Part shown: in pieces, positions 17,713 to 26,372 of the stretch
How the letters are laid out: each line of letters begins with the position of its first letter
Numbering within the stretch: the first letter of the stretch is position 1
From: an uncultured Muribaculaceae bacterium
GTDB taxonomy: Bacteria > Bacteroidota > Bacteroidia > Bacteroidales > Muribaculaceae
Reading direction: 5' to 3'
DNA length: 64,000 bases
Assembly: GCA_910585285.1 (NCBI GenBank)
Contig: CAJUDL010000017.1
Coordinates: 4,944 to 68,943, forward strand
The notes under the pieces: generated by a model
The model's database searches: none
What the model saw: only the letters and a program-made list of their open reading frames with translations
What the model was told of the DNA's origin: nothing
Position numbers and translations under genes: made by a program

Positions 17713-18459
17713 ATGGTAGTTTCATCTATAAAATCATTTGGTCGTTATTGTGCTTTTATGGCGCAGGTATTTCGTGCGCCTGAAAAGTGGAGAGAATTCT
17801 TAAAACAGCTTGTATTTGAGATAAATAAGCTTGGAGTAGATTCAATACCCCTTGTCATAATAATCTCGATATTCATTGGTGCAGTGATATGTATCCAGAT
17901 GACAATAAACATTGTCTCACCCATGATACCATCCTATTCTACAGGTCTTGCCACTCGTGAAATTCTGTTGCTTGAATTTTCATGCACCATGATGTCTCTG
18001 ATTCTTGCGGGTAAAGTCGGAAGTAACATCTCCTCGGAAATCGGGACAATGCGCGTCACAGAGCAGATTGATGCTATGGAAATCATGGGTCTGAATGCAG
18101 CCAATTTCATAGTTCTCCCCAAAATAGTCGGATTCGTATTGTTTGTGCCGGTTCTTTGTGTTCTGTCTATGTTTATGGGATTGATCGGTGGCGCGCTTGT
18201 GGCTAAATTTACCGATATGATTTCAATGGAGAATTATGTTTTCGGTATTCAGTCGTTTTTTAACGAATGGTATATCTGGTATGCCATTATCAAGACTCTG
18301 TTTTTTGCTTTTATAATAACCTCTGTCGCCTCTTACTATGGTTTTTATGTGAAAGGCGGTTCTCTTGAGGTTGGACAGGCAAGCACAAGAGCCGTAGTGT
18401 CAAGCTCTATCCTCATTCTCCTCGCGGATGTTATATTAACAAAACTTCTGTTACAATGA
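17713..18459 (+). CDS. mlaE: MlaE-family phospholipid ABC transporter permease
   Basis: A 248-residue inner-membrane permease of the MlaE/YrbE type. These move phospholipids between inner and outer membranes with an MlaF ATPase and an MCE-domain protein. Typical segments are VIIISIFIGAVICIQMTIN, LLEFSCTMMSLILAGKVGS, the coupling region IGTMRVTEQIDAMEIMGLN, and YYGFYVKGGSLEVGQASTRAV near the end. Its stop overlaps the ATPase start by four bases. No MlaD/MCE gene follows, because lipB converges on the pair. Confidence 0.94.
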   Translation: MVVSSIKSFGRYCAFMAQVFRAPEKWREFLKQLVFEINKLGVDSIPLVIIISIFIGAVICIQMTINIVSPMIPSYSTGLATREILLLEFSCTMMSLILAGKVGSNISSEIGTMRVTEQIDAMEIMGLNAANFIVLPKIVGFVLFVPVLCVLSMFMGLIGGALVAKFTDMISMENYVFGIQSFFNEWYIWYAIIKTLFFAFIITSVASYYGFYVKGGSLEVGQASTRAVVSSSILILLADVILTKLLLQ

Positions 18460-19238
18460 TTGAAGCTAAACACGTATCCAAATGGTTTGATGGTCAGCGG
18501 ATACTTTTTGATATAGATGCAAAATTCGATACAGGTAAGACTAATCTTATTATCGGTCAGAGCGGTTCTGGTAAAACCGTGTTCATGAAATGTCTCATCG
18601 GTCTTCTCACTCCGGAGGAAGGTGAGATTCTTTATGATGGCAGAAGATTCCGAGATCTTGATACACAGCAGAAGCGACAGCTACGCACAGAGATCGGAAT
18701 GCTCTTTCAGGGATCAGCTCTTTTCGACAATGAGACTGTGCTTGGCAATGTTATGTTCCCTTTAAAAATGTTCAGCCCCCTTTCAAGAGCAGAACAGCTT
18801 GAGAGAGCACACTTCTGTATCAAACGTGTCGGATTGGACCATGCTGATGACAAATATCCTTCCGAGATATCAGGAGGTATGCAGAAACGTGTGGCAATTG
18901 CGCGTGCTATTGCCTTGAATCCAAAGTATCTTTTCTGTGACGAACCGAATTCAGGTCTGGATCCTCGCACATCGATTATGATTGATGAACTGTTGAGTGA
19001 CATTACTCATGAATACGGCATCACAACAATCATCAATACTCATGATATGAACTCCGTATTAGGAATCGGAGAGCATATTGTTTTTATAAACAAAGGGCAT
19101 TGCGACTGGACTGGCAACGATAAGAATATTTTCAAAAGCAAAAGCGAATCGTTGAATGACTTTGTGTTCGCCTCAAAACTCTTTAGAGAGGTTAAGACAT
19201 TCCTTGAGAGGGAGTATGAGGCAGAGGAAAGCCGATAA
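18456..19238 (+). CDS. mlaF: MlaF-type ABC transporter ATP-binding protein
   Basis: A 260-residue ATPase partner of the upstream permease. It shows Walker A GQSGSGKTVFMKCLIG, the Q-loop region IGMLFQGSALFDNETVLGN, signature ISGGMQKRVAIARA, Walker B YLFCDEPNSGLDP and switch INTHDMNSV. Asn rather than Thr follows EP in the Walker B stretch. The start is within the mlaE stop (ATGA). The last 47 bp overlap the convergent lipB gene. Confidence 0.94.
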   Translation: MIEAKHVSKWFDGQRILFDIDAKFDTGKTNLIIGQSGSGKTVFMKCLIGLLTPEEGEILYDGRRFRDLDTQQKRQLRTEIGMLFQGSALFDNETVLGNVMFPLKMFSPLSRAEQLERAHFCIKRVGLDHADDKYPSEISGGMQKRVAIARAIALNPKYLFCDEPNSGLDPRTSIMIDELLSDITHEYGITTIINTHDMNSVLGIGEHIVFINKGHCDWTGNDKNIFKSKSESLNDFVFASKLFREVKTFLEREYEAEESR

Positions 19239-19890
19239 GTTTCCGGAAAATCATTATAAATTTTTGCTTAACTTCCTCCATTGATGGGGCAACACCTGTT
19301 TCTTTTTCAATGGAGGTTACTCCTTTATCAGTAAACCCGCATGGGTTTATCAAAGAGAAGGCATTAAGATCAGTGGTGACGTTAAGCGCTAATCCATGCA
19401 TGGTTACGAACCGAGTGCATTTCACTCCCATTGCGCATATTTTCCGCTCTTCCGGGGTGCCTTTCCCAATCCATATACCAATCGCATCTTCAATCTTCTC
19501 TCCTTTTATGCCATACTCCTTCAGAAGTTCGATAACGCAGTCTTCAAGCAGGTTCATATAACCTTTGATTCCCAAAGAATGGTATTCAAGATCAATGATT
19601 GGATACACTATCATTTGTCCAGGACCATGATATGTTATGTCTCCACCCCTTTCAATCCTGATGCATTCTGCTCCCAATTCTTTCAGTCGGTTTTCATCGG
19701 CGAGCAAGTTATTTGCATTTCCATGAAAACCTAATGTGTAAACCGGCGGATGCTCGCCAATCAGAAGATATTCCTCATCAATTGGCCGACAGTTCTTTTT
19801 ACTGTCGACCATCATATTGAAAAGGTTTTTTTGTTCCTCCCAGATATTACGGTATTCCGTTTGTTGGAAATCTATTATTTTTAGATTCAT
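19192..19890 (-). CDS. lipB: Octanoyltransferase (lipoate biosynthesis)
   Basis: A 232-residue enzyme that moves octanoate from acyl-carrier protein to lipoyl domains. Conserved segments are EEYLLIGEHPPVYTLGFHG, ERGGDITYHGPGQMIVYPII, GVKCTRFVTMHGLALNV (with the active-site Lys) and NPCGFTDKGVTSI (with the acyl-binding Cys). The GH84 gene separates it from lipA on the same strand, so both lipoate steps lie together. Its 3' end overlaps mlaF by 47 bp in convergent orientation. Confidence 0.95.
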   Translation of the reverse strand: MNLKIIDFQQTEYRNIWEEQKNLFNMMVDSKKNCRPIDEEYLLIGEHPPVYTLGFHGNANNLLADENRLKELGAECIRIERGGDITYHGPGQMIVYPIIDLEYHSLGIKGYMNLLEDCVIELLKEYGIKGEKIEDAIGIWIGKGTPEERKICAMGVKCTRFVTMHGLALNVTTDLNAFSLINPCGFTDKGVTSIEKETGVAPSMEEVKQKFIMIFRKLIGFPLPHTPSQGMS

Positions 19891-19916
19891 TTCGATTCTT
19901 ACAAATGTATAATAGC

Positions 19917-21716
19917 TTATTTATTGGGATTTAAGTCAGCAAGCACATTATCGATAAAGGGCTGAAGTTTTAATGTGCCACTGCGTTTGTCAAGGAATCC
20001 CGGTTTCTGGATTTCATTGATACGATACAATCTATTGTAATCTTCCTTAAATTTATCTTTATTTCCACTTTCGTAAGTCTTAATGAGGTCAAGAGCCATC
20101 AGTCCCCTCTCCCCAAGATTTGAAAATTCAATGAGCCAGGGGGCAATTTCTACAACCAATGGCATGTTTCCACCTTGAGAAAACATCTTGTCGGGAGCTT
20201 CTTTTATCTTAACGAACTCTTTTCTCAATTTTTCAAATTGCTCGGGAGTATAATTGTCAAAACGGAATGTTTCTACGTTCCAAGATTCGTTCCGTCTATA
20301 ATTTTTTGGAGGATCGCAAGAATGTATGGCAAATGTAGCGTAGGCATCCGGTGCTCCAGGCATAATCTCAGAAAAAGATCTTGTCCAGTTGTCAAGAGGA
20401 TTATATGCCGGTGTGTTCCATGCATAATCGGCAACACCGTAAATGGCACTTTTCGATGCCTCACCATTTTCCATAGGATTCGTTTCGATTCCTGCCATCA
20501 TGGAGCTGTCGAGTGTCGTGTCAAGTCCATAGACCGGACCCATCAGAAGATTATGACGGCAATAATCACTTACGGGAAAATTCCACCAAACTAAAGCCGG
20601 ACGCTTTATTCTTGAATTTACAAATTCCATAGAAGCCGGTTCTATATCACCGCAAACTACCTTCCCGGTCCAAAATACATCTACTGCTGGATCAAGTTCA
20701 CGACCGTATATCGCCAATTGTCCGCTATCCGATGGATTTGCCCAGCCTTGATTGTAATCCGTCGGACAAACAATCAGGTTCTTTACGCCATCTTTCTTCT
20801 TTACAAAGTCGTTGGCAATATTATTTAGAAGTGCCGCCTGTTTGTGAGAATCCGTACCTTCTCCCTTGATATCATCAAAAAATATGGCAAATTGCCTGAC
20901 ACCAAGATCATACATCGCATTGAATTTGTTAAGCAGGCTGTCATAATCCGCCCTATCCCATCTGATATCACCACCAGGATGAATTGCCCATACGAAATCT
21001 ATATGATTCTTCTTGGCTCTTTCTGCAAGTTCTTTTATCTTTCTTCCTTCTGATTCAGGATATGGCTTCCTCCAATTGGGAGTGCGATGATAAGGATCAT
21101 CTTTGGGACCATATACATAACTGTTCATTTTGTGGCGACCCATAAAATCAAGAAGTGATAAGCGCGTCTCGTGACTCCAAGGATTGCCATAGAAACCTTC
21201 CACGACGCCTCTATATTTCATTGTCGGATAATCATCTATCTCCATCATGGGGAGATCAGTACCGCTTTTGGTGACACTTTCCACAATTTGCTTCAACGTA
21301 TTGAGTCCATAGAAAGCACCTGTCTCGTCAAATGCAATTATATTGACCTTTTCAGGATCAACTGAAAGATGATAAGCACCACTTTTTTGCGCCACACCGG
21401 TTGATTCCGCCAAATCCGGTCCGTATTTAATTATTACCGGAATGCCATTCGGAGAGAGAGGAAATTCCTTTGTGCAATATTGCATTCCTGCAGGAATCTC
21501 TTGGAAATTAAAACCTACAGACATATTTAACTCTCCGGTATAGGGACGTTCTATTTTTACGGGAGTAGGATTAATTATTATGCCCTTATGATCTATTACT
21601 TTACCAGGGACAGGTCGCGTATCTGGCTCTGATTTTTTCTTTTTAGCAGCCAAAACTTCACCAGGGAAAATAAAGACTGAGACAACAAGTATATGTATTA
21701 AACCATTGATTTTCAT
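19917..21716 (-). CDS. GH84 beta-N-acetylglucosaminidase, exported
   Basis: A 599-residue glycosidase with a signal peptide ending near VLA-A (residue 23). An N-terminal GH20b-like domain (about 45-150) precedes the GH84 barrel. The barrel opens YRGVVEGFYGNPWSHETR and carries the adjacent catalytic aspartates D281-D282 in AIFFDDIKGEG. These promote substrate-assisted hydrolysis of terminal beta-GlcNAc, as on O-GlcNAc or host mucin glycans. It is shorter than the well-studied Bacteroides homologue (about 737 residues), so the C-terminal accessory domain appears reduced. It lies between lipB and lipA. Confidence 0.92.
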   Translation of the reverse strand: MKINGLIHILVVSVFIFPGEVLAAKKKKSEPDTRPVPGKVIDHKGIIINPTPVKIERPYTGELNMSVGFNFQEIPAGMQYCTKEFPLSPNGIPVIIKYGPDLAESTGVAQKSGAYHLSVDPEKVNIIAFDETGAFYGLNTLKQIVESVTKSGTDLPMMEIDDYPTMKYRGVVEGFYGNPWSHETRLSLLDFMGRHKMNSYVYGPKDDPYHRTPNWRKPYPESEGRKIKELAERAKKNHIDFVWAIHPGGDIRWDRADYDSLLNKFNAMYDLGVRQFAIFFDDIKGEGTDSHKQAALLNNIANDFVKKKDGVKNLIVCPTDYNQGWANPSDSGQLAIYGRELDPAVDVFWTGKVVCGDIEPASMEFVNSRIKRPALVWWNFPVSDYCRHNLLMGPVYGLDTTLDSSMMAGIETNPMENGEASKSAIYGVADYAWNTPAYNPLDNWTRSFSEIMPGAPDAYATFAIHSCDPPKNYRRNESWNVETFRFDNYTPEQFEKLRKEFVKIKEAPDKMFSQGGNMPLVVEIAPWLIEFSNLGERGLMALDLIKTYESGNKDKFKEDYNRLYRINEIQKPGFLDKRSGTLKLQPFIDNVLADLNPNK

Positions 21717-21729
21717 TTTACATCATTTT

Positions 21730-22611
21730 TTAGTGAATATGCTTTTCTGCATGATAACTTGAGCGCACCATCGGTGCACTTTCAATATGTCTGAACCCTT
21801 TTTCTTTACCGATTCTTCCGTATTCTGCAAACTGATCCGGATGAACATATTCCTGAATCGGATAATTTTCTTTTGTTGGCTGAAGATACTGTCCGATTGT
21901 CATTATTTGACAATTGACAGCCAGAAGGTCATCCATTGTTTGAAGAATCTCATCTCGGGTTTCTCCCAAGCCGAGCATGATACCTGATTTCGTCCGGATT
22001 CCTTTAGATGCTATATACTTCAAAACATCAAGAGATCTGTCATAGGTGGCAATAATACGAATCTCGGGGGTGAGTCGTCTCACAGTTTCCATATTATGAG
22101 ATATTATATCCGGCTTTTCAGCAATCACAATATCAAGAAGGTCATGTCGCCCCTTAAAGTCGGGTATGAGCACTTCCATTGTGACGCCAGGACAGTTTGT
22201 TTTAATAGCCCTGATCATTTTTGCCCAATGATTGGCACCGCCATCAGGCAGATCGTCCCTGTCAACGGATGTTATGACCACATGCTTTAATCCGAGACTC
22301 TTGATTGAATCCACAATATCATCTATCTCCCGTTCATTAAGGGGAAGTGGACGCCCGGTGGCAACATTGCAATATCTGCAGTTTCTTGTGCAAATATTGC
22401 CTCCTATCATAAACGTTGCTGTTCCCGCACCCCAGCATTCTCCTCTGTTGGGGCACATGCCACTTGAACAGATAGTATGAAGATGCTTATCATTAAGAAG
22501 ACTTACAACCTGACTTGTCTTGAATCCTCGCGGAAGTTTAATCTTAAGCCAGTCGGGTTTTCTTCGAAAATCGGCTCTCTCTTTTTTTATTTTATCAACA
22601 GTATCTTCCAT
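21730..22611 (-). CDS. lipA: Lipoyl synthase
   Basis: A 293-residue radical SAM enzyme that inserts two sulfurs into the octanoyl chain. The auxiliary cluster cysteines C48, C53 and C59 (CSSGMCPNRGEC) and the SAM-cluster cysteines C74, C78 and C81 (CTRNCRYC) are all present. So is the C-terminal VRSSYHAEKH, whose Ser ligates the auxiliary cluster. Other family marks are ITSVDRDDLPDGGANHWAK and KSGIMLGLGET. The ATG is 15 bp from a large palindrome that appears to hold its promoter. Confidence 0.97.
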   Translation of the reverse strand: MEDTVDKIKKERADFRRKPDWLKIKLPRGFKTSQVVSLLNDKHLHTICSSGMCPNRGECWGAGTATFMIGGNICTRNCRYCNVATGRPLPLNEREIDDIVDSIKSLGLKHVVITSVDRDDLPDGGANHWAKMIRAIKTNCPGVTMEVLIPDFKGRHDLLDIVIAEKPDIISHNMETVRRLTPEIRIIATYDRSLDVLKYIASKGIRTKSGIMLGLGETRDEILQTMDDLLAVNCQIMTIGQYLQPTKENYPIQEYVHPDQFAEYGRIGKEKGFRHIESAPMVRSSYHAEKHIH

Positions 22612-22626
22612 GGGTAGCTATGTTCG

Positions 22627-22686
22627 AAATTTTATGCAAATGTAGCGAAAAATCTCGCGATTTTTCGCTACATTTGCATAAAATTT
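22627..22686. promoter_or_regulatory. Perfect 28-bp-arm palindrome forming a divergent promoter
   Basis: The left arm (22627-22654) and right arm (22659-22686) are exact reverse complements around a TCGC loop. Each arm contains TACATTTG, a TAnnTTTG -7 box: minus strand at 22637-22644 facing lipA, plus strand at 22669-22676 facing the S1/P1 nuclease gene. Expected transcripts would start about 19 and 12 bases before the two ATGs. No -33 TTTG is present at normal spacing on either side. Confidence 0.65.
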
Positions 22687-22694
22687 TTTGAATT

Positions 22695-23513
22695 ATGACA
22701 ACCAAGAAGATATTACTGAGTGCTGCTATTGCAGCTGCTACAACATTCCAATGTTTTTCCTGGGGACAAAAAGGTCATGACACAGTGTGTTTCATTGCAG
22801 AAAATCATTTAACTCCTGCTGCAAAAGAAGCTGCTGAAAGTTTACTCGGTGGCAAGTCTATTGTATATTATGCTAACTGGCTTGATAATGCCTCGCACAC
22901 CCCCGAATACGCATATTCAAAGACCTGGCACTATAAAAATATAGATGCTGATGAGACATTTGAAAATGCCAAGTTGCTTGAAACGGGTGATGTTGTGCGT
23001 GCTATTCGCGAGCAGGCGAAAATCCTTTACAGCAAAGATGCTTCACAAGAACAGAAATCTCTTGCGCTGAAAATGCTCGTGCATCTCGTGGGTGATATCC
23101 ATCAGCCAATGCATATGGGACATCGAAGTGATCTCGGTGGCAACAGATGGATGATAAAATATTTTAATGCTCCAAAGAATCTTCATTCCATATGGGACAG
23201 CAGTCTTCCGGAATCGGCTCATAAGTGGAGCTACACTGAATGGCAACAGCAGATCGACCGCGCCACTCCCGAGGAAGAGGCTGAAATCATAGCCGAAGGA
23301 ACGCCTGAGAAATGGGGGAAAGAATGCTACCTTATAGCTTCAGATATTTACAATACCACTCCCGAGGATTCAAAACTCAGTTATGATTATATAGCCAAAT
23401 GGACTACGGTGATCGAACAGCAATTCCTTCGCGGTGGTCTCAGACTCGCGGATCTGCTTAACTCAATTCTTGATCCTCACTACGTTGGAGCAAACAAGAT
23501 TGTGGAAAAATAA
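22695..23513 (+). CDS. S1/P1-type zinc nuclease, exported
   Basis: A 272-residue secreted nuclease. The signal peptide ends before W23 (CFS-W23-GQKGH), so the mature protein starts with the Trp that caps the trinuclear zinc site. Further ligand motifs are NWLDNASHTPEY, KTWHYKNID, LVHLVGDIHQPMHMGHRSD and LGGNRW. Such enzymes degrade single-stranded DNA and RNA and act as 3'-nucleotidases, here probably in the periplasm for nucleic acid scavenging. The TAA shares a base with the next ATG (TAATG). Confidence 0.94.
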   Translation: MTTKKILLSAAIAAATTFQCFSWGQKGHDTVCFIAENHLTPAAKEAAESLLGGKSIVYYANWLDNASHTPEYAYSKTWHYKNIDADETFENAKLLETGDVVRAIREQAKILYSKDASQEQKSLALKMLVHLVGDIHQPMHMGHRSDLGGNRWMIKYFNAPKNLHSIWDSSLPESAHKWSYTEWQQQIDRATPEEEAEIIAEGTPEKWGKECYLIASDIYNTTPEDSKLSYDYIAKWTTVIEQQFLRGGLRLADLLNSILDPHYVGANKIVEK

Positions 23514-23989
23514 TGGAGTTTCCTAAACTAAACATCCCTTACACTCCCCTTAAAGTAAAGGAACAGGATGGAATTGTAAAAGTATTCGATCCCCTCAGAG
23601 ATAAACTCGTTGCCCTGACTCCGGAGGAATATGTGCGTCAGCAATTCACTGCATGGCTGCGCAATGCATTCCATTATCCTTCGTCTCTGATGGCAAATGA
23701 GATTGGAATTGAAGTTAATGCCACAAAGAAGAGATGTGACTCAGTCGTCTTTAACCGAGATGGCTCTCCCCTCTTGATTGTTGAATATAAAGCTCCGGAT
23801 GTAAGGATCACGCAAGACACATTTGATCAGATTGTAAGATACAATCTGGTTCTTCATGCAAGATATCTGATTGTATCGAATGGTCTGAATCATTATTGTT
23901 GCGTGATGGATTATGCCAATAATTCTTATCATTTCATACCCTCAATTCCGGATTATAATGATTTAAACAGCGCTTTCAGCGCCAATTAG
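23513..23989 (+). CDS. Small PD-(D/E)XK protein with HsdR N-terminal-like domain
   Basis: A 158-residue protein resembling the HsdR_N_2 family. It has the nuclease core D76 ... E91-Y-K93 (SVVFNRDGSPLLIVEYKAP), followed by QIVRY (Q106-x3-Y110), the QxxxY motif of RecB-like nucleases. A preceding helix has EYVRQQFTAWL. No HsdM or HsdS gene is near, so this is not a restriction system. It is coupled to the S1/P1 gene by TAATG and lies 12 bp ahead of the UvrD-type helicase. A DNA repair or replication role is inferred; activity is unproven. Confidence 0.82.
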   Translation: MEFPKLNIPYTPLKVKEQDGIVKVFDPLRDKLVALTPEEYVRQQFTAWLRNAFHYPSSLMANEIGIEVNATKKRCDSVVFNRDGSPLLIVEYKAPDVRITQDTFDQIVRYNLVLHARYLIVSNGLNHYCCVMDYANNSYHFIPSIPDYNDLNSAFSAN

Positions 23990-24001
23990 AATAAACCTGT
24001 T

Positions 24002-26368
24002 TTGTCTGAAATAAGTTATAATTATCTTGATCTTCTGAATCCACAGCAGCGAGCGGCTGTGGTTTATAAGGACGGTCCTTCGCTGGTAATAGCTGGAGCC
24101 GGTTCCGGCAAGACTCGTGTCCTCACCTATAAGATTGTAGATCTATTAAACAATGGTTTTGAACCATACAGAATAATGGCTCTTACCTTCACCAACAAGG
24201 CTGCGCGTGAAATGAAGGATCGCATTTCAGCTCTTGTCGGTGATAAGATTGCCTCAAGATTGTGGATGGGCACTTTCCATTCAATTTTTCTGCGTCTGCT
24301 GAGAGGAAATGCAGAGTTGATCGGTTTTAAACCGGGTTTTACCATATACGACACCACAGATTCAAAATCATTGATTAAAATGATTGTAAAAGAGTTGGTG
24401 CTTGATGATAAGATCTATAAACCCGCCACTGTGGCATCGATAATATCGAATGCGAAAAATGCTATGGTAACTCCGGAGCAGTATCTCCAGACCAAAGAGT
24501 TCTACGAGGCGGATCGCAAGGCGAAGCGTCCTATGATCGGACAGATATACAAGATCTATCGCGACAGATGTCATCGTGCCAACGCGATGGATTTTGACGA
24601 CATCCTGTTTTACATGAATGAGCTTCTAAGGGATCATCCGGATGTCAGAAGACATTATCAGGAATTTTTTAGATATATACTTGTCGATGAGTATCAGGAC
24701 ACCAACTTTGCCCAGCATCTTATAGTCTCCCAGCTTACAGGAGATAATATGAAACTATGCGTGGTCGGCGATGATGCGCAAAGCATCTACTCTTTTCGAG
24801 GGGCGAATATCGGCAATATAATCAATCTTGAGAAAAGATATCCCGGTTTAAGGATATTCAAACTTGAACGGAACTACCGTTCAACTCAAAATATTGTAAA
24901 CGCAGCCGGTAGCCTTATCTCCAAGAATACAAATCAACTGAAGAAGGATGTTTACAGCGAGAATGAAGTTGGAGCTCCCGTTGAGGTGATACGCACCTAT
25001 TCCGATATGGAGGAGGCATATATGGTGTCAAACCATATATCCGGTTCGAAACTTACTTGTCATGATTCTTTCGATGATTATGCTATTTTATATCGCACCA
25101 ACGCTCAGAGTCGTGTGCTTGAGGAAGCCTTAAGAAAACGTAATATCAATTATAGGATATATGGAGGACTTTCTTTCTATCAGCGTAAGGAAATCAAAGA
25201 TGTGATCGCATATTTCCGTGTTGCCATCAATCCGGATGATGACGAGGCTTTACGCAGGATAATCAATTATCCTGCAAGAGGGATCGGAGAAACGACGATG
25301 AAAAAGCTTCAGATGTGCGCCTCTGAAAACGGTGTAAGCTTGTGGACAATAATTTCGGAGGTGTCAACTTATGATACGGGACTGAATGCAGGAACTCAGA
25401 AAAAGCTGACTGCGTTTGCAGATCTGATAAAGCTGTTTATCGCTGACAATGAAAAATCAAACGCTTTCGAACTTGGACAACTAATTTATAACCGCACAGG
25501 TATTCTGACAGCTCTTGCCCATGACAAGACGCCGGAAAGTATCAGTAAGCATGAGAATCTTGCGGAGCTATTGTCTGGTCTGAAAGATTTCGTAGAGTCA
25601 CGTCTGGAGGAAGAAACGGATGCAGATGTGTCGATGCGTGCGTTTTTGTCGGATGTCATGCTTGCCACAGATCAGGATCAGAGCGAGGATAATGACGAAC
25701 CGAAAGTGACGTTGATGACAGTTCATGCCGCAAAAGGTTTGGAGTTCAAACATATTTACATCGTCGGGGTTGAAGAGGATCTGTTCCCCTCCTCAATGAG
25801 TATGGACTCTTTGGCGCAGATTGAAGAAGAAAGAAGGCTTCTATATGTAGCGATTACCAGGGCAAAGGAAACATGTGTGATTCTCTTTGCGGGTTCACGT
25901 TTCAGAAATGGTCAGACAGTCTTGACAAAACCTTCGCGATTCCTTTCCGAGATAGATCCCAAATATCTGAAACTTGTTTCTTCAGTCAATATTGACGATA
26001 GCTTTTCAGAAAAATTTATCAATCCAACGGCAAACTATACTTCCTACAACAGGAAATCCAATCCTTCGGAGTCGTTCCGCTCCGGCAGGTTTTCCGATTA
26101 TGGCTCTCCTTCTTCACGACCGGATTACGGCAAGAAGGCTCTGAGTGAACTGCAGAAGGCTGACTCTCGCATCGGAGGTGGCATAAAACCATTACATACG
26201 CCTGACGAGCTTGCAATAGGTATGAAGATTCAACATCCAAAGCTTGGTGTCGGAACAATTACCATGATGGGTAATGTTCAGGGAGAACCGAGTGTGACCG
26301 TTGATTTTGGAGTAACAGGCATTAAGAAGCTCTTACTCAAATTTGCAAAATTTGAAATTTTAGGATAA
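24002..26368 (+). CDS. UvrD/PcrA-family 3'-5' DNA helicase
   Basis: A 788-residue SF1A helicase for repair and fork clearance. Motifs in order: LNPQQRAAVV (Q motif), VIAGAGSGKTRVLTYKI (Walker A), LTFTNKAAREMKDRI (Ia), LVDEYQDTN (II), VVGDDAQSIYSFRGA (III), ERNYRSTQNI (IV), VTLMTVHAAKGLEFKHIYIVG (V) and EEERRLLYVAITRAKE (VI). The C-terminal tail ends in the PcrA-type module GMKIQHPKLGVGTI. No ATG fits, and the TTG at 24002-24004 gives M-S-E-I-S-Y-N-Y just before the Q motif, so a TTG start is likely. Confidence 0.95.
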   Translation: MSEISYNYLDLLNPQQRAAVVYKDGPSLVIAGAGSGKTRVLTYKIVDLLNNGFEPYRIMALTFTNKAAREMKDRISALVGDKIASRLWMGTFHSIFLRLLRGNAELIGFKPGFTIYDTTDSKSLIKMIVKELVLDDKIYKPATVASIISNAKNAMVTPEQYLQTKEFYEADRKAKRPMIGQIYKIYRDRCHRANAMDFDDILFYMNELLRDHPDVRRHYQEFFRYILVDEYQDTNFAQHLIVSQLTGDNMKLCVVGDDAQSIYSFRGANIGNIINLEKRYPGLRIFKLERNYRSTQNIVNAAGSLISKNTNQLKKDVYSENEVGAPVEVIRTYSDMEEAYMVSNHISGSKLTCHDSFDDYAILYRTNAQSRVLEEALRKRNINYRIYGGLSFYQRKEIKDVIAYFRVAINPDDDEALRRIINYPARGIGETTMKKLQMCASENGVSLWTIISEVSTYDTGLNAGTQKKLTAFADLIKLFIADNEKSNAFELGQLIYNRTGILTALAHDKTPESISKHENLAELLSGLKDFVESRLEEETDADVSMRAFLSDVMLATDQDQSEDNDEPKVTLMTVHAAKGLEFKHIYIVGVEEDLFPSSMSMDSLAQIEEERRLLYVAITRAKETCVILFAGSRFRNGQTVLTKPSRFLSEIDPKYLKLVSSVNIDDSFSEKFINPTANYTSYNRKSNPSESFRSGRFSDYGSPSSRPDYGKKALSELQKADSRIGGGIKPLHTPDELAIGMKIQHPKLGVGTITMMGNVQGEPSVTVDFGVTGIKKLLLKFAKFEILG

Positions 26369-26372
26369 GATC

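Noticed and set aside
23513..23989. A type I restriction-modification locus, suggested by the HsdR N-terminal-like domain
   Set aside because: No HsdM, HsdS or helicase-type HsdR body is nearby. The protein is a stand-alone 158-residue member of a common Bacteroidota family.
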